Shown in pieces: positions 26,093-34,586 of a stretch of DNA of 64,000 nt. A program made the position numbers and the translations under genes. Source of the stretch: Alteribacter aurantiacus DSM 18675. Its GTDB lineage: Bacteria > Bacillota > Bacilli > Bacillales > Salisediminibacteriaceae. The DNA lies in NCBI RefSeq assembly GCF_000429705.1, contig NZ_KE386941.1:1364001-1428000 (forward strand). The letters are read 5' to 3'. Below the pieces are notes generated by a model, which worked only from the letters and a program-made list of their open reading frames with translations, did not search any database and was not told the origin of the DNA. Numbering within the stretch: position 1 is the first letter of the stretch; every line of letters starts with the position of its first letter.

Positions 26093-26207
26093 GGTTGCTC
26101 CTCTCTGCACTTCCATTATAGAAGCTCTCTTCTTTCTCTTTCCTAACGAATCCTGCCTTAAACGTAAACCTTACAAAATATTGTACATTTTGACAAGGGT
26201 TATTATC

Positions 26208-26251
26208 GAAGGCATTGAAAAAGTTAAAGATCGAATTTTTTCAGTGCCTTC
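26208..26251. repeat. 44-bp hairpin repeat, copy 1
   Basis: Arms GAAGGCATTGAAAAA and TTTTTTCAGTGCCTTC enclose a short A/T-rich centre. A near-identical 44-bp unit lies at 57483-57526 and a decayed one at 13533-13576. Confidence 0.8.
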
Positions 26252-26328
26252 TCTATCACCTTTTGGCAGTACCTTCTGAAGGAAAGTAAAATGTAGGAGA
26301 ACCTCACGCCTGCCCTGTCAAAACAATA

Positions 26329-26441
26329 AAAAGGCTAAGAATGAAATGTTGTTATAGATAACCTAAACAAACCGGATCAAGAGCATATTAATCCGTCCTG
26401 ATTCGAAAGTTTATCTAAACACATTACATATCTCAGCCTTT
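26329..26441. repeat. 113-bp imperfect inverted repeat
   Basis: The left arm (AAAGGCTAAGAATGAAATGT, then GTTATAGATAA) pairs with the right arm (TTATCTAAAC, then ACATTACATATCTCAGCCTTT) over about 30 bp with few mismatches, and an inner GGAT/ATCC stem sits near the centre. The minus-strand side ends in CCTTTTTATTG, so it could terminate ylbB, but it is far longer than an ordinary terminator. Confidence 0.65.
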
Positions 26442-26514
26442 CGCTCTTCCTCACCTATCATACGACCACCATAATCACTCTGGCTCCACTATTTCTATAA
26501 TAATATAGAAATGA

Positions 26515-26943
26515 TTAATGATGAACTTCAGGTCGCTCAGAAATCTCGTTTAATGCGAAGCTCGCTTCGTCTGTTGTTGAAGTATGAGTCGCCAAGTCTC
26601 CTAATGACACAATACCGACCAATTTCTGACCGTCTACGATCGGTAAGCGACGGATCTGTTTTTCAGCCATCATCTGGGCAGCTTGGTCAACGATCATCCC
26701 TGAATCAGCAGTAACTAAATGTTCACTCATGACCTCTTTTACCTGGCAAGAGTTAGGTCTCTTTTCCGCTACCCCTCTTAGAACAATGTCACGGTCGGTA
26801 ACCATTCCGAGCAAATGGTCCCCTTCACAAACCGGAATTGCACCTACATCCAACTGTTTCATTTTTGTAGCTGCTTGATACAAATTATCATCAGGTGTAC
26901 AGCATTCTACATTGGTGGTCATTACATCTTTTAAACTTTTCAT
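26515..26943 (-). CDS. ylbB: CBS-domain protein YlbB
   Basis: This 142-residue protein consists of two CBS domains (about 7-60 and 75-128), a Bateman module that usually binds adenosyl nucleotides. The repeats are evident as VGAIPVCEGDHLLGMVTDRDIVLRG and IRRLPIVDGQKLVGIVSLGDLA. It matches B. subtilis YlbB end to end. The second ATG (26941-26943) is favoured, six bases from AGGAGG. Regulatory partner and ligand are unknown. Confidence 0.9.
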   Translation of the reverse strand: MKSLKDVMTTNVECCTPDDNLYQAATKMKQLDVGAIPVCEGDHLLGMVTDRDIVLRGVAEKRPNSCQVKEVMSEHLVTADSGMIVDQAAQMMAEKQIRRLPIVDGQKLVGIVSLGDLATHTSTTDEASFALNEISERPEVHH

Positions 26944-27142
26944 CATCGTCCTCCTGGATAAAAATTTTATACACATTTACTATTTCCAGGAGGACGAATT
27001 TCATTCTCTTTTTAAAATCGTTTAAATCCGTGTTAAATCAACGAATTCTTTCTACTTTGAGATAACGATTCGTTGCATCCGGCGCCATTTCGTAATATGA
27101 TTAAAAGGAATGAATTAGAGATAGCTCTGGGAGGTATAACAG

Positions 27143-27499
27143 ATGAAATTTGAAGCACATGAACTAGAAGGTTTAGAAATTGAATTTCAAGCAATGGAAA
27201 ATGTTATGGACGGATTAGGTTTTACACACGTATGGGATTATGAACGTGTAACCTTTGATTATAAGATCGTTGATCAAGTACGTGATGACGTATATTACTT
27301 CCGTATTCAAGGATATGCTGTACAAGGAGAAATTCCACAACCTCACAGCGTAGTTAAAATCATGAAAGCATTCTTGGGGAAACACTATTACCCACATGGC
27401 GTTGAATACGATAATGAAGAATTCCCAAAGCATGTCGTCGAGAAGTGCAAGAAGAAAATCGCAAGTGTTCAAAAGCAGCTTGCAGAAGAAGTAAACTAA
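27143..27499 (+). CDS. YugN-like family protein
   Basis: A 118-residue acidic protein resembling B. subtilis YugN, a small family of unknown function. The diagnostic stretch is WDYERVTFDYKIVDQVRDDVYYFRIQGYAVQGEIP (about 32-66), where WDYERVTYDYK and YYLRVQGYAVEG are the YugN equivalents. The ATG follows GGGAGGTATAACAG. In B. subtilis this chromosomal slot, between ylbB and ctaG, holds ylbA; here a different gene is present. No active site is apparent. Confidence 0.8.
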   Translation: MKFEAHELEGLEIEFQAMENVMDGLGFTHVWDYERVTFDYKIVDQVRDDVYYFRIQGYAVQGEIPQPHSVVKIMKAFLGKHYYPHGVEYDNEEFPKHVVEKCKKKIASVQKQLAEEVN

Positions 27500-27513
27500 G
27501 TTACATAACTAAG

Positions 27514-27891
27514 CTAACGCAAGTCGCGAACTTTGCAAGATACGACTCGAACGTTTACTTCATCAACAGTGATGGAAGTCATAGCACGAATGTGTTTCGC
27601 CATGTATAACTGGAGCTTTCGACACACTGAATGGATGGGATATCCGTCTTCTATGACGACCTCCAAGGTGATCGAAAGCTTTTCTTTTTCCTCAATACCG
27701 TCAGTAAAGCGCAATTTAATTGAAGATAATGAATCTCTTAACTTTTGATCTTCGTTCAACAGTTGCAAATACGGTCTTGTTGACGTCCAATCTTTAAATA
27801 AAAAGTAAACGTATTGCTTTAAAGCTTTGAATGAAATGGAGACATTGCCTTTAAACGTTTCGTGCGTGATATTATGCACGCTTTTTTTCAT
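27514..27891 (-). CDS. Divergent Asp23/Gls24-like protein
   Basis: The 125-residue protein is not clearly placed by me, but its shape resembles the Asp23/Gls24 (DUF322) family: KGNVSISFKALKQYVYFL near the start recalls the G-x-I-x-I-S-x-x-V segment, and CRKLQLYMAKHIRAMTSITVDEVNVRVV at the end recalls the Q-x-x-V-K-x-x-V-E-x-x-T-G-x-x-V-x-x-V-N-V motif. The ATG at 27889-27891 follows GGAAGGAG. It is divergent from ytvI, about 95 bp away. A membrane-associated envelope-stress role would be typical for the family but is not shown here. Confidence 0.5.
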   Translation of the reverse strand: MKKSVHNITHETFKGNVSISFKALKQYVYFLFKDWTSTRPYLQLLNEDQKLRDSLSSIKLRFTDGIEEKEKLSITLEVVIEDGYPIHSVCRKLQLYMAKHIRAMTSITVDEVNVRVVSCKVRDLR

Positions 27892-27986
27892 GAATTCGCT
27901 CCTTCCTAAATTTGATATTTCGACTGTCATAAACCTGGCTTTCGGTCTATAATAAGGTAGAGAGTTTGCAGCCAGAAAGGGGATTA

Positions 27987-29054
27987 ATGGTGACATTTAG
28001 AAACTATAAAAAATATATTTACATCGGTATCGGTATACTTGTTGCAGCCCTTTTCTTCTACTTCATCATGCCTGTATCGATACCACTTATTTTAGCCCTT
28101 GTAACGGCTTTGTTTTTAACACCTGCCGTAACAGCTTTGAGTAGACGAGCTCGTCTGAAGCGGAGTGTATCCGTGTTTATCGTCTTTATGATATTTTTAT
28201 GTATCATTAGTTTGTCCACATACATCATAACTACAAAAGCTGTTACCCAAGTGAACAGTTTTGTGGAAACCCTTCCGAACACAATCAATAATATTAGTTT
28301 CGCTTGGATGGAATTGCAACGAAACATTGAGCAACAGCTTGTCGATCTTGAATTGGATCAAGGGATTGCTAGAGAGATTGATCAACAAGTAACGTACACT
28401 CTTGCGAATTTTAGAGCGTACCTTGAAGATATTAACCTTGTTAATCACGTGACTAACTTTGTAATAAAAATACCGTCCTATTTAGTATCATTGATCGTCT
28501 ATTTGATCGCCCTTTACTTGTTCCTTTTAGAATTACCTAGGTTAAAACTAAAGGTTTTATCTTACATGACTGAAAAGACACAAGAAAAGGTAAGCTTTAT
28601 GAGCTCGCGATTATCTTACGTGATCTTTGGTTTTTTTAAAGCTCAGTTTCTTGTAAGTATCATTATCTTCATTGTCACCTTTATAGGATTATTGTTCATT
28701 GCACCGGAAGTGGCCTTGATTATGTCCATTATCATATGGATTATTGATTTTATCCCAATCATCGGGTCCATTGCCGTTCTTGCTCCTTGGGCACTTTATC
28801 ACTTAATAGCCGGTAGTACAGTCCTTGCTGTACAACTGCTTATTTTAGCAGGAATCCTTCTCGTTATTCGTAGAACAGTGGAACCTAAGGTGATGGGGCA
28901 CCATATTGGTCTCTCCCCTCTTGCTACCTTAATTTCACTTTACATTGGACTTCAATTAATTGGAATACTCGGTTTCATCTTGGGTCCGTTAATTGTGATT
29001 TTATTTACGAGTGCGAAAGAAGCAGGCATCATCAAAATGAATTTCAAGATATAA
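27987..29054 (+). CDS. ytvI: Sporulation integral membrane protein YtvI (AI-2E transporter family)
   Basis: A 355-residue membrane protein with about eight hydrophobic segments, typical of the AI-2E/PerM family. The IPSYLVSLIVYLIALYLFLLE, IIWIIDFIPIIGSIAVLAPW and RRTVEPKVMGHHIGLSPLATL segments are hallmarks; the last two define the family. YtvI-type members are induced during sporulation in B. subtilis, but this copy lies beside the cta genes rather than the ytv locus, so paralogue assignment is tentative. The ATG at 27987 follows AAAGGGGATTA. Confidence 0.8.
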   Translation: MVTFRNYKKYIYIGIGILVAALFFYFIMPVSIPLILALVTALFLTPAVTALSRRARLKRSVSVFIVFMIFLCIISLSTYIITTKAVTQVNSFVETLPNTINNISFAWMELQRNIEQQLVDLELDQGIAREIDQQVTYTLANFRAYLEDINLVNHVTNFVIKIPSYLVSLIVYLIALYLFLLELPRLKLKVLSYMTEKTQEKVSFMSSRLSYVIFGFFKAQFLVSIIIFIVTFIGLLFIAPEVALIMSIIIWIIDFIPIIGSIAVLAPWALYHLIAGSTVLAVQLLILAGILLVIRRTVEPKVMGHHIGLSPLATLISLYIGLQLIGILGFILGPLIVILFTSAKEAGIIKMNFKI

Positions 29055-29055
29055 A

Positions 29056-29097
29056 AAATGTTCGACCCTTTTCCATTGTGTCAAGGGTTGAACATTT
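29056..29097 (+). terminator. Intrinsic terminator of ytvI
   Basis: AAATGTTCGACCCTT, a loop, AAGGGTTGAACATTT then a T-run, directly after the stop codon. Confidence 0.9.
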
Positions 29098-29109
29098 TTT
29101 TAGTATAAG

Positions 29110-29140
29110 AAAAACGATAGCCCTTTAAGGACTATCGTTT
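29110..29140 (-). terminator. Intrinsic terminator of ctaM
   Basis: Minus strand AAACGATAGTCC, loop, GGCTATCGTTTTTC directly after the ctaM stop. Together with the ytvI terminator it makes a back-to-back pair between convergent genes. Confidence 0.85.
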
Positions 29141-29599
29141 TTAAATTCCTAATATTGCTCGCCATACATTCGTTGTCTCTCCTGGGGGAAAGATCACATA
29201 AAGCAGCAAATAAACCATAATACCTGAGGTTGCTGATATAAACCAAACAACGGAAGTTACTGGACCGAGACGTCTATGAGTACTCAGCTTATTTTTATAG
29301 CCTGTGATCAAGGTCCATATCCCCATACCAGCTGCAACCGTTGCTAGTACAATATGAAAGAGTAAAAAGATTGTATAGTAGAGCCTTATACTATCGGGTC
29401 CCCCGAAAGCCGTGCTCCCAATAAAAAATGTTTTAGACAAATACGTAATAAAAAAGATTACTGCTAAAACAGCAGCCCAAAACATTGCTTTTTTGTGTGC
29501 TTCAATCTTGCGCTTGGCAACAAGATACCACCCTAATGCTACAAATATTGCACTAGCTCCAATAAAAACTGTACTTATAAAAGGTAAAAAGGTATCCAC
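29141..29599 (-). CDS. ctaM: Cytochrome aa3 oxidase assembly protein CtaM (DUF420)
   Basis: A 152-residue membrane protein with four hydrophobic segments and several conserved histidines (for example AHKKAMFWAAV and FHIVLATVAAGMG), matching DUF420. In Staphylococcus aureus CtaM is needed for maturation of the aa3 menaquinol oxidase. Here it follows ctaF at 142 bp and takes the place occupied by ctaG in B. subtilis. The start is a GTG behind AGGTGGGTG. Functional assignment is by family plus location. Confidence 0.85.
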   Translation of the reverse strand: MDTFLPFISTVFIGASAIFVALGWYLVAKRKIEAHKKAMFWAAVLAVIFFITYLSKTFFIGSTAFGGPDSIRLYYTIFLLFHIVLATVAAGMGIWTLITGYKNKLSTHRRLGPVTSVVWFISATSGIMVYLLLYVIFPPGETTNVWRAILGI

Positions 29600-29699
29600 C
29601 GTTCACCCACCTTTCTCGTTAAACCATCCTTCTCTATCTTATCGAATTTTGACGTAAAATCGTATCCGTTTTTGTGACAGATTCATGACTTTCAAAAAC

Positions 29700-29731
29700 A
29701 AGGAGCCCAAGCATTGAGCCGGGCCCCTTCT
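29700..29731 (-). terminator. Intrinsic terminator of the ctaCDEF operon
   Basis: Minus strand AAGGGGCCCGGC ... GGGCTCCTT followed by GTTTTTG, 10 bp after the ctaF stop. It separates ctaM transcriptionally from the oxidase subunits. Confidence 0.75.
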
Positions 29732-29741
29732 TTTATTTGTT

Positions 29742-30092
29742 TTAGTATTTCGTAACACCAATTAATAACATTAACGTTGCTACTGTTAGTGCTGCTACGA
29801 AAAACCCTGTCCAAAGCATAATGTTCGTCCAACCGTTTCCTCTTTCATTCAAATGCATGAAGTAGTAAAGCTGCATAATGACTTGGACTGCTGCAATAAT
29901 CAAGATAAATGGAATCGCAAATCGGTTCGGGATTGTGTCACTTGCCACTGTCAAAAATGCAATGGAAGTTAAAAAGATCATAAACACAAATGAAATGATT
30001 TGCTGTTTTCCTTCTCTTGCTAGCTGACGCTCTGCTTTTTTGGAAGGCTTTCCTTTAAGCGGAGCACTCGGGTCTGTTACATGTGGATCCAT
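29742..30092 (-). CDS. ctaF: Cytochrome c oxidase subunit IV (CtaF)
   Basis: CtaF is the small fourth subunit of the caa3-type oxidase, 116 residues with three membrane segments (about 32-52, 58-78, 90-111) after a basic N-terminal tail (GKPSKKAERQLAREGKQQ). The segment MQLYYFMHLNERGNGW is the family hallmark. It is last in ctaC-D-E-F, 15 bp after ctaE, and is followed by a terminator. Confidence 0.93.
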   Translation of the reverse strand: MDPHVTDPSAPLKGKPSKKAERQLAREGKQQIISFVFMIFLTSIAFLTVASDTIPNRFAIPFILIIAAVQVIMQLYYFMHLNERGNGWTNIMLWTGFFVAALTVATLMLLIGVTKY

Positions 30093-30107
30093 CTTTTATT
30101 AACCCCC

Positions 30108-30719
30108 TTAAACTCCCATCAAGTATACGACGGTGAAAATGAATACCCATACTACATCAATAAAGTGCCAGTATAGGGATGCTACATAAAATTTAGGTGC
30201 ATTCGTAAGTGTAATACCTGCTTTTCTGTAGCGGATTAACAATGTTGAAATCCAGAGTATACCAAAGAGTACGTGACCACCGTGAGTTCCAACTAACGTG
30301 TAGAACGAAGAAGCAAAGGCACTCGTCGTAAATCCGAGTCCGTAATCGACATACACGATAAACTCATAAATCTCAAAGCCTAGGAAGCAAGCTCCAAGGA
30401 ACACTGTTGCCCACATCCATATGATAAGCCCTTTAAAATTACCTTTTTTCATGTTGATCATAGCAAACACACTTGTTAGTGAGCTTGTTAAAAGAATCAT
30501 TGTCATAATGAATACTAAGTCTAAGTGGAAAAGGTCTTGGGATGTTGGTCCATCCGCTACACCATTTCTAAGACCTAGATAAGTTCCGAATAAACTTGCG
30601 AACAGAACCGTTTCTCCACCAAGGAAAAACCAGAATCCAAGAAACTTGTTTTTACCTTCGAGTGTTGCTTTTTCCGGATGTGAAGGAAGGGTTTGCTCAT
30701 GTTTCACTGCTTCAGCCAT
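30108..30719 (-). CDS. ctaE: Cytochrome c oxidase subunit III (CtaE)
   Basis: Subunit III of the heme-copper oxidase: 203 residues, five membrane segments, as is normal for the short Bacillus type. Recognisable segments are FWFFLGGETVLFASLFGTYLGLRNG near 30, LVGTHGGHVLFGILW (about 142-156) and ASLYWHFIDVVWVFIFTVVYLMG at the C-terminus. It begins two bases after ctaD, indicating coupled translation. Confidence 0.96.
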   Translation of the reverse strand: MAEAVKHEQTLPSHPEKATLEGKNKFLGFWFFLGGETVLFASLFGTYLGLRNGVADGPTSQDLFHLDLVFIMTMILLTSSLTSVFAMINMKKGNFKGLIIWMWATVFLGACFLGFEIYEFIVYVDYGLGFTTSAFASSFYTLVGTHGGHVLFGILWISTLLIRYRKAGITLTNAPKFYVASLYWHFIDVVWVFIFTVVYLMGV

Positions 30720-30721
30720 AA

Positions 30722-32548
30722 TTACCCAACCCCCTCTTCTTTCTTAATATCCTCTTTGTGAATATGATAGCCGTGATCTTCTTTGATCGAACGGATAAAC
30801 ATTGCACCAAGAGTAATAGCAAGACCGATAATCGTTACCGGGTGTACCTGGTAAATCAGACCGAATGACGCTAGGAACAACCCAAGGCTCATAAAGATCG
30901 GTAATATGGAGCCGTTTGGCATGTGAATGTCATCCAATGGTTCTGCAGCCTTAATTTTACCGTTACCATGCGTTTTTTCATACCACAAAGCGTCAAGCTC
31001 ACGTACAAGTGGCGTTTGGGCAAAGTTGTACTCAGGAGTTGGTGTTGGAATTGCCCACTCAAGTGTACGACCATCCCATGGATCTGCTTCGGATTTGTTT
31101 TTCACAGATACAATCACGTTTACTACTAAAAGGATAAACGCGACACTCATGAGGAAAGCCCCCATTGTACTTACAAAGTTTAACTCATCAATTCCTTGTC
31201 CTGGTAGATAAGATGCAACTCGACGAGGCATTCCCATCAAACCGATAAAATGTTGAACAAAGAACGTCAAGTGGAATCCGAATAAGAACAACCAGAAGAA
31301 CCACTTTCCTAATGTTTCGTTCAATTTGTAGCCGAACATTCTTGGCCACCAGTAGAAAGCACCGGAGAATAATCCGAATACTACACCACCGATAATTACG
31401 TAGTGAAAGTGAGCTACAACAAAATACGTATCGTGGAACTGATAGTTCGCAGCACTTGTTGCAAGCATAATTCCTGTTACTCCACCCATTACGAATGATG
31501 GGATGAAGGCAATAGCGAAAAGGTTCGCTGTAGTAAACTGAATGCGCCCTCCCCACATGGTGAAGAGCCAGTTAAAGATCTTAATACCTGTTGGTACGGC
31601 AATCGCCATTGTTGCAACCGCAAAGATTGCGTTGGCTACAGGGCCGATACCCACTGTAAACATGTGGTGAGCCCACACCATGAATCCTAAGAAACCGATA
31701 ATTAAGGTAGCAAATACCATTGCTGAATAACCGAAAAGACGTTTCTTAGAGAATGTTGATAATACTTCAGAGAAAATACCGAACGCCGGCAAAATCAAGA
31801 TATAAACTTCCGGGTGTCCGAAAATCCAGAATAAGTGCTGCCAGATAACAACGTTTCCGCCAACATCAACAGCGAAGTAAGTTGCTCCGAACAAACGCTC
31901 CAACATAAGAAGGAGAAGTCCTACAGTAAGTGCAGGGAAAGCAAAAAGGATAAGAGCAGAAGCAACAAAGCTACTCCACGTAAATAGAGGCATACGCATC
32001 ATACTCATTCCAGGTGCTCGCATGTTAATGATCGTTACAAGGAAGTTAATTCCTGCGATTAAAGTACCTAATCCACTAATTTGAAGTCCGAGTACATAGT
32101 AGTCGATACCAGTACCGGAATATTCACTTGAAAGTGGTACATAAGCTGTCCAACCGGCATCAGGAGCTCCACCTAGGAACCAGCTTAAGTTTAGTAATAC
32201 ACCCCCGAAAAGGAACAACCAAAAACCTAATGAGTTCAAAAACGGGAAGGCAACGTCACGCGCTCCAATTTGAAGCGGAACGATATAGTTCATAAAACCG
32301 AAAAGAAGTGGCATTGCTGCCAAGAAAATCATTGTTGTACCATGCATCGTTAATAGTTCGTTAAATGTCTGTGCTGTAACAAAGTCGAAATTTGGGAACA
32401 TTAGCTGAATACGCATGAGTATTGCTTCAAGCCCACCAAGGGCGAAGAAGAAACCACCGGCGACCAAATACATAATACCGATCTTTTTATGGTCTACGGT
32501 TGTCAGCCAATCCCAAAGCACGCTTTTTTGTGCTTGTGCATTTGACAC
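30722..32548 (-). CDS. ctaD: Cytochrome c oxidase subunit I (CtaD)
   Basis: The catalytic subunit (608 residues) holds low-spin heme a and the heme a3-CuB centre where O2 is reduced, and pumps protons. Visible are HGTTMIFLAAMPLLFG (heme a ligand His), WIFGHPEVYILILPAFG (CuB His and the cross-linked HPEVY Tyr), VWAHHMFTVG (two CuB His) and HFHYVIIGG (heme a3/a His). About 14 membrane segments are present, as in SoxM-type oxidases. Within the ctaC-D-E-F operon. Confidence 0.98.
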   Translation of the reverse strand: MSNAQAQKSVLWDWLTTVDHKKIGIMYLVAGGFFFALGGLEAILMRIQLMFPNFDFVTAQTFNELLTMHGTTMIFLAAMPLLFGFMNYIVPLQIGARDVAFPFLNSLGFWLFLFGGVLLNLSWFLGGAPDAGWTAYVPLSSEYSGTGIDYYVLGLQISGLGTLIAGINFLVTIINMRAPGMSMMRMPLFTWSSFVASALILFAFPALTVGLLLLMLERLFGATYFAVDVGGNVVIWQHLFWIFGHPEVYILILPAFGIFSEVLSTFSKKRLFGYSAMVFATLIIGFLGFMVWAHHMFTVGIGPVANAIFAVATMAIAVPTGIKIFNWLFTMWGGRIQFTTANLFAIAFIPSFVMGGVTGIMLATSAANYQFHDTYFVVAHFHYVIIGGVVFGLFSGAFYWWPRMFGYKLNETLGKWFFWLFLFGFHLTFFVQHFIGLMGMPRRVASYLPGQGIDELNFVSTMGAFLMSVAFILLVVNVIVSVKNKSEADPWDGRTLEWAIPTPTPEYNFAQTPLVRELDALWYEKTHGNGKIKAAEPLDDIHMPNGSILPIFMSLGLFLASFGLIYQVHPVTIIGLAITLGAMFIRSIKEDHGYHIHKEDIKKEEGVG

Positions 32549-32575
32549 GTTGTTTACCCCCTTAAACTGTGGACA

Positions 32576-33604
32576 TTATTCGTCATCTAGTACTTTTAGT
32601 GAGTTAAGATAGTCAATAAGTGAATCCATTTCATCGTCTTCCAGATTATCGAATCCAGGCATTCCTACACCTGATCCTGGCTTTTCAGCTTCCGGATCGC
32701 GAATCCATGCTTCAAGGTTTTCATCATTGTGATCCATAAATCCGGCAATGTTTTCACGCTCACCGAAGTTTGTAAGGTCTGGTCCCCCTTGAGGGTTTCC
32801 GCCTTCTCCTCCAACTGCGTGACACGCAAGACAGTTTTGTTCAAAGACTTCACGGCCTTCTGCTGCAACCTCACCTGTTGGTTCAATCAGTTCAGAGTCT
32901 GGTTCAGCCATGCCTTGAGCCCACTCATCAAATGTGTCAGGATCAACGGCAATCACTTTAAAGTCCATTAACCAGTGACCTTCTCCACAGAGCTCCGCAC
33001 ATTTTCCGAGGTAAACACCTTCCTCAGGAGCTTCTATCCACATGTCATTTGTAATTCCCGGAACCGTATCTTGTTTACCTGCGAGGGCTGGTATCCAGAA
33101 CGAATGAATAACATCAGAAGCTTCTAAATTGAAAACAATGCGAGTATCAGTAGGAATGTAAAGATCTTGACCCGTCGTTATTTCAAGGTCAGGATACTCG
33201 AACTCCCACCAGTATTGGTGTGCAGTTACATTAACTACAACCGTGTCGTCTGTTACTTCTGTGTCAGCAAGTGTAAACGTATCCATGACATTCGGAATGG
33301 CAAGGATAATAAGTAAAACAATAGGAATAGCAGTCCAAATAATTTCAAGATTTTTGTTTCCTTCAACTTGTTCCGGAATATGATTGTCACCTGGTTTTTC
33401 TCTAAAGCGAACCAATACGTAAATGAAAATGGCCGCTACAACCACGATAACAAAAACCATGATCAACAAGCTGAGTCCGATAAGATTATGCTGCATTTCT
33501 GCGACCGGACCACGCGGATCCAATGCAGTCAAGTTTTGTTTTCCACATCCGGCTAAAAATAGCAGAATGAAAGAAAATGGAAGCACTCGCCACAAGTTCT
33601 TCAT
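32576..33604 (-). CDS. ctaC: Cytochrome c oxidase subunit II with fused cytochrome c (CtaC)
   Basis: This 342-residue lipoprotein carries the CuA centre and a C-terminal cytochrome c, making the enzyme a caa3 oxidase. The lipobox is LFLAGC (Cys20), followed by two membrane segments, the aromatic VTAHQYWWEFEYPD region, CuA ligands in CAELCGEGHWLM and a c-type heme site CLACH with distal Met in GMPGF. The tail DEDDEMDSL-like C-terminus is acidic. It heads the oxidase operon, 47 bp after ctaB. Confidence 0.97.
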   Translation of the reverse strand: MKNLWRVLPFSFILLFLAGCGKQNLTALDPRGPVAEMQHNLIGLSLLIMVFVIVVVAAIFIYVLVRFREKPGDNHIPEQVEGNKNLEIIWTAIPIVLLIILAIPNVMDTFTLADTEVTDDTVVVNVTAHQYWWEFEYPDLEITTGQDLYIPTDTRIVFNLEASDVIHSFWIPALAGKQDTVPGITNDMWIEAPEEGVYLGKCAELCGEGHWLMDFKVIAVDPDTFDEWAQGMAEPDSELIEPTGEVAAEGREVFEQNCLACHAVGGEGGNPQGGPDLTNFGERENIAGFMDHNDENLEAWIRDPEAEKPGSGVGMPGFDNLEDDEMDSLIDYLNSLKVLDDE

Positions 33605-33650
33605 CGTGTCATAAACCCCTCTTTCTCTGTTTACTTAGTACATAAGATTG

Positions 33651-34586
33651 TTAAAACATATGAACAATGACCATTACTGCAAACAGAACCATCAAATAAA
33701 CCAGTGAGTAAAGGAACATATGTGTGGCCCATTTAATGTCATCGTCATATTTTTTATAACCAGCAAAACCTAGCACGAGCCAACCTGCTCCTAATACAAT
33801 GGCTACCGTTGTATAAACAACACCAAAGTTGAACAATGTTAATGAAACCGGAATTAGTGCTACCGTATAAATCAGGATTTGCCTTTTTGTGACGCTAAAC
33901 CCTGCTACTACCGGAAGCATTGGAATTCCAGCTGCTCTGTACTCCTCACATCTTCTCATCGCTAAAGCGAGGAAGTGAGGTGTTTGCCAGACAAACAAAA
34001 TTAAAAAGAGCGACCAAGCGTATGGGTGAAGTCCCGGATCAATCGCTGCCCATCCAATTAAAGGCGGCACCGCTCCAGCAAAACTGCCGACAATGGTATT
34101 CAATGTCGTTGTACGCTTTGTCCACATTGTGTAAAACACAACATAAATAATCAGACCCGATAAACCAATAACGGCTGTTGTCATGTTTACAGCTGCAAGC
34201 ATCATTGTTCCTAATCCTGAGATGATCAAGCCATACCATAATACTTGAGATGCGGTAAGCTCACCAGTTACAGAAGGTCTCTCTTCTGTTCTGATCATTT
34301 TGTGGTCAATGTCACGATCAACATAATTGTTGAGTGCACAACCCCCAGCTATAACCATTGCAGAACCAAGCATCGCTAACAAGATGGTAAGCGGTTGTTG
34401 TGATAACGGTGTTTGCGTATAGTAGGCCGCAAGAAAAAGCCCAGCGAACATTGTAATCAGATTCGACTTAACAATCCCTGTCTTAGAGATCGCCATATAC
34501 GATCGCCACGTCACTTTTTGGCTCGACACTTGTTGCTCCTCTGTTTCGACAACCTCCGATGATGAAATTGTACCGGATTTATTCAT
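33651..34586 (-). CDS. ctaB: Protoheme IX farnesyltransferase (heme O synthase)
   Basis: CtaB adds a farnesyl group to protoheme, giving heme O for conversion to heme A. The 311-residue protein has nine or so membrane segments and the two aspartate-rich prenyltransferase motifs: NNYVDRDIDHKMIRTEERP (about 105-123) and the YKKYDDDIKWATH loop. It is read in the same direction as ctaC, 47 bp upstream, and divergent from ctaA. A 20-residue charged N-terminal tail (SSSEVVETEEQQ) precedes the conserved core. The leader contains competing inverted repeats. Confidence 0.95.
   Translation of the reverse strand: MNKSGTISSSEVVETEEQQVSSQKVTWRSYMAISKTGIVKSNLITMFAGLFLAAYYTQTPLSQQPLTILLAMLGSAMVIAGGCALNNYVDRDIDHKMIRTEERPSVTGELTASQVLWYGLIISGLGTMMLAAVNMTTAVIGLSGLIIYVVFYTMWTKRTTTLNTIVGSFAGAVPPLIGWAAIDPGLHPYAWSLFLILFVWQTPHFLALAMRRCEEYRAAGIPMLPVVAGFSVTKRQILIYTVALIPVSLTLFNFGVVYTTVAIVLGAGWLVLGFAGYKKYDDDIKWATHMFLYSLVYLMVLFAVMVIVHMF

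Larger units (their letters stand above)
26093..26514. other. 422-bp gene-free gap with two hairpin elements
   Basis: Between ylbC and ylbB lie a 44-bp hairpin repeat (26208-26251) and a longer imperfect inverted repeat (26329-26441). No ORF with a ribosome site is seen. Confidence 0.6.
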
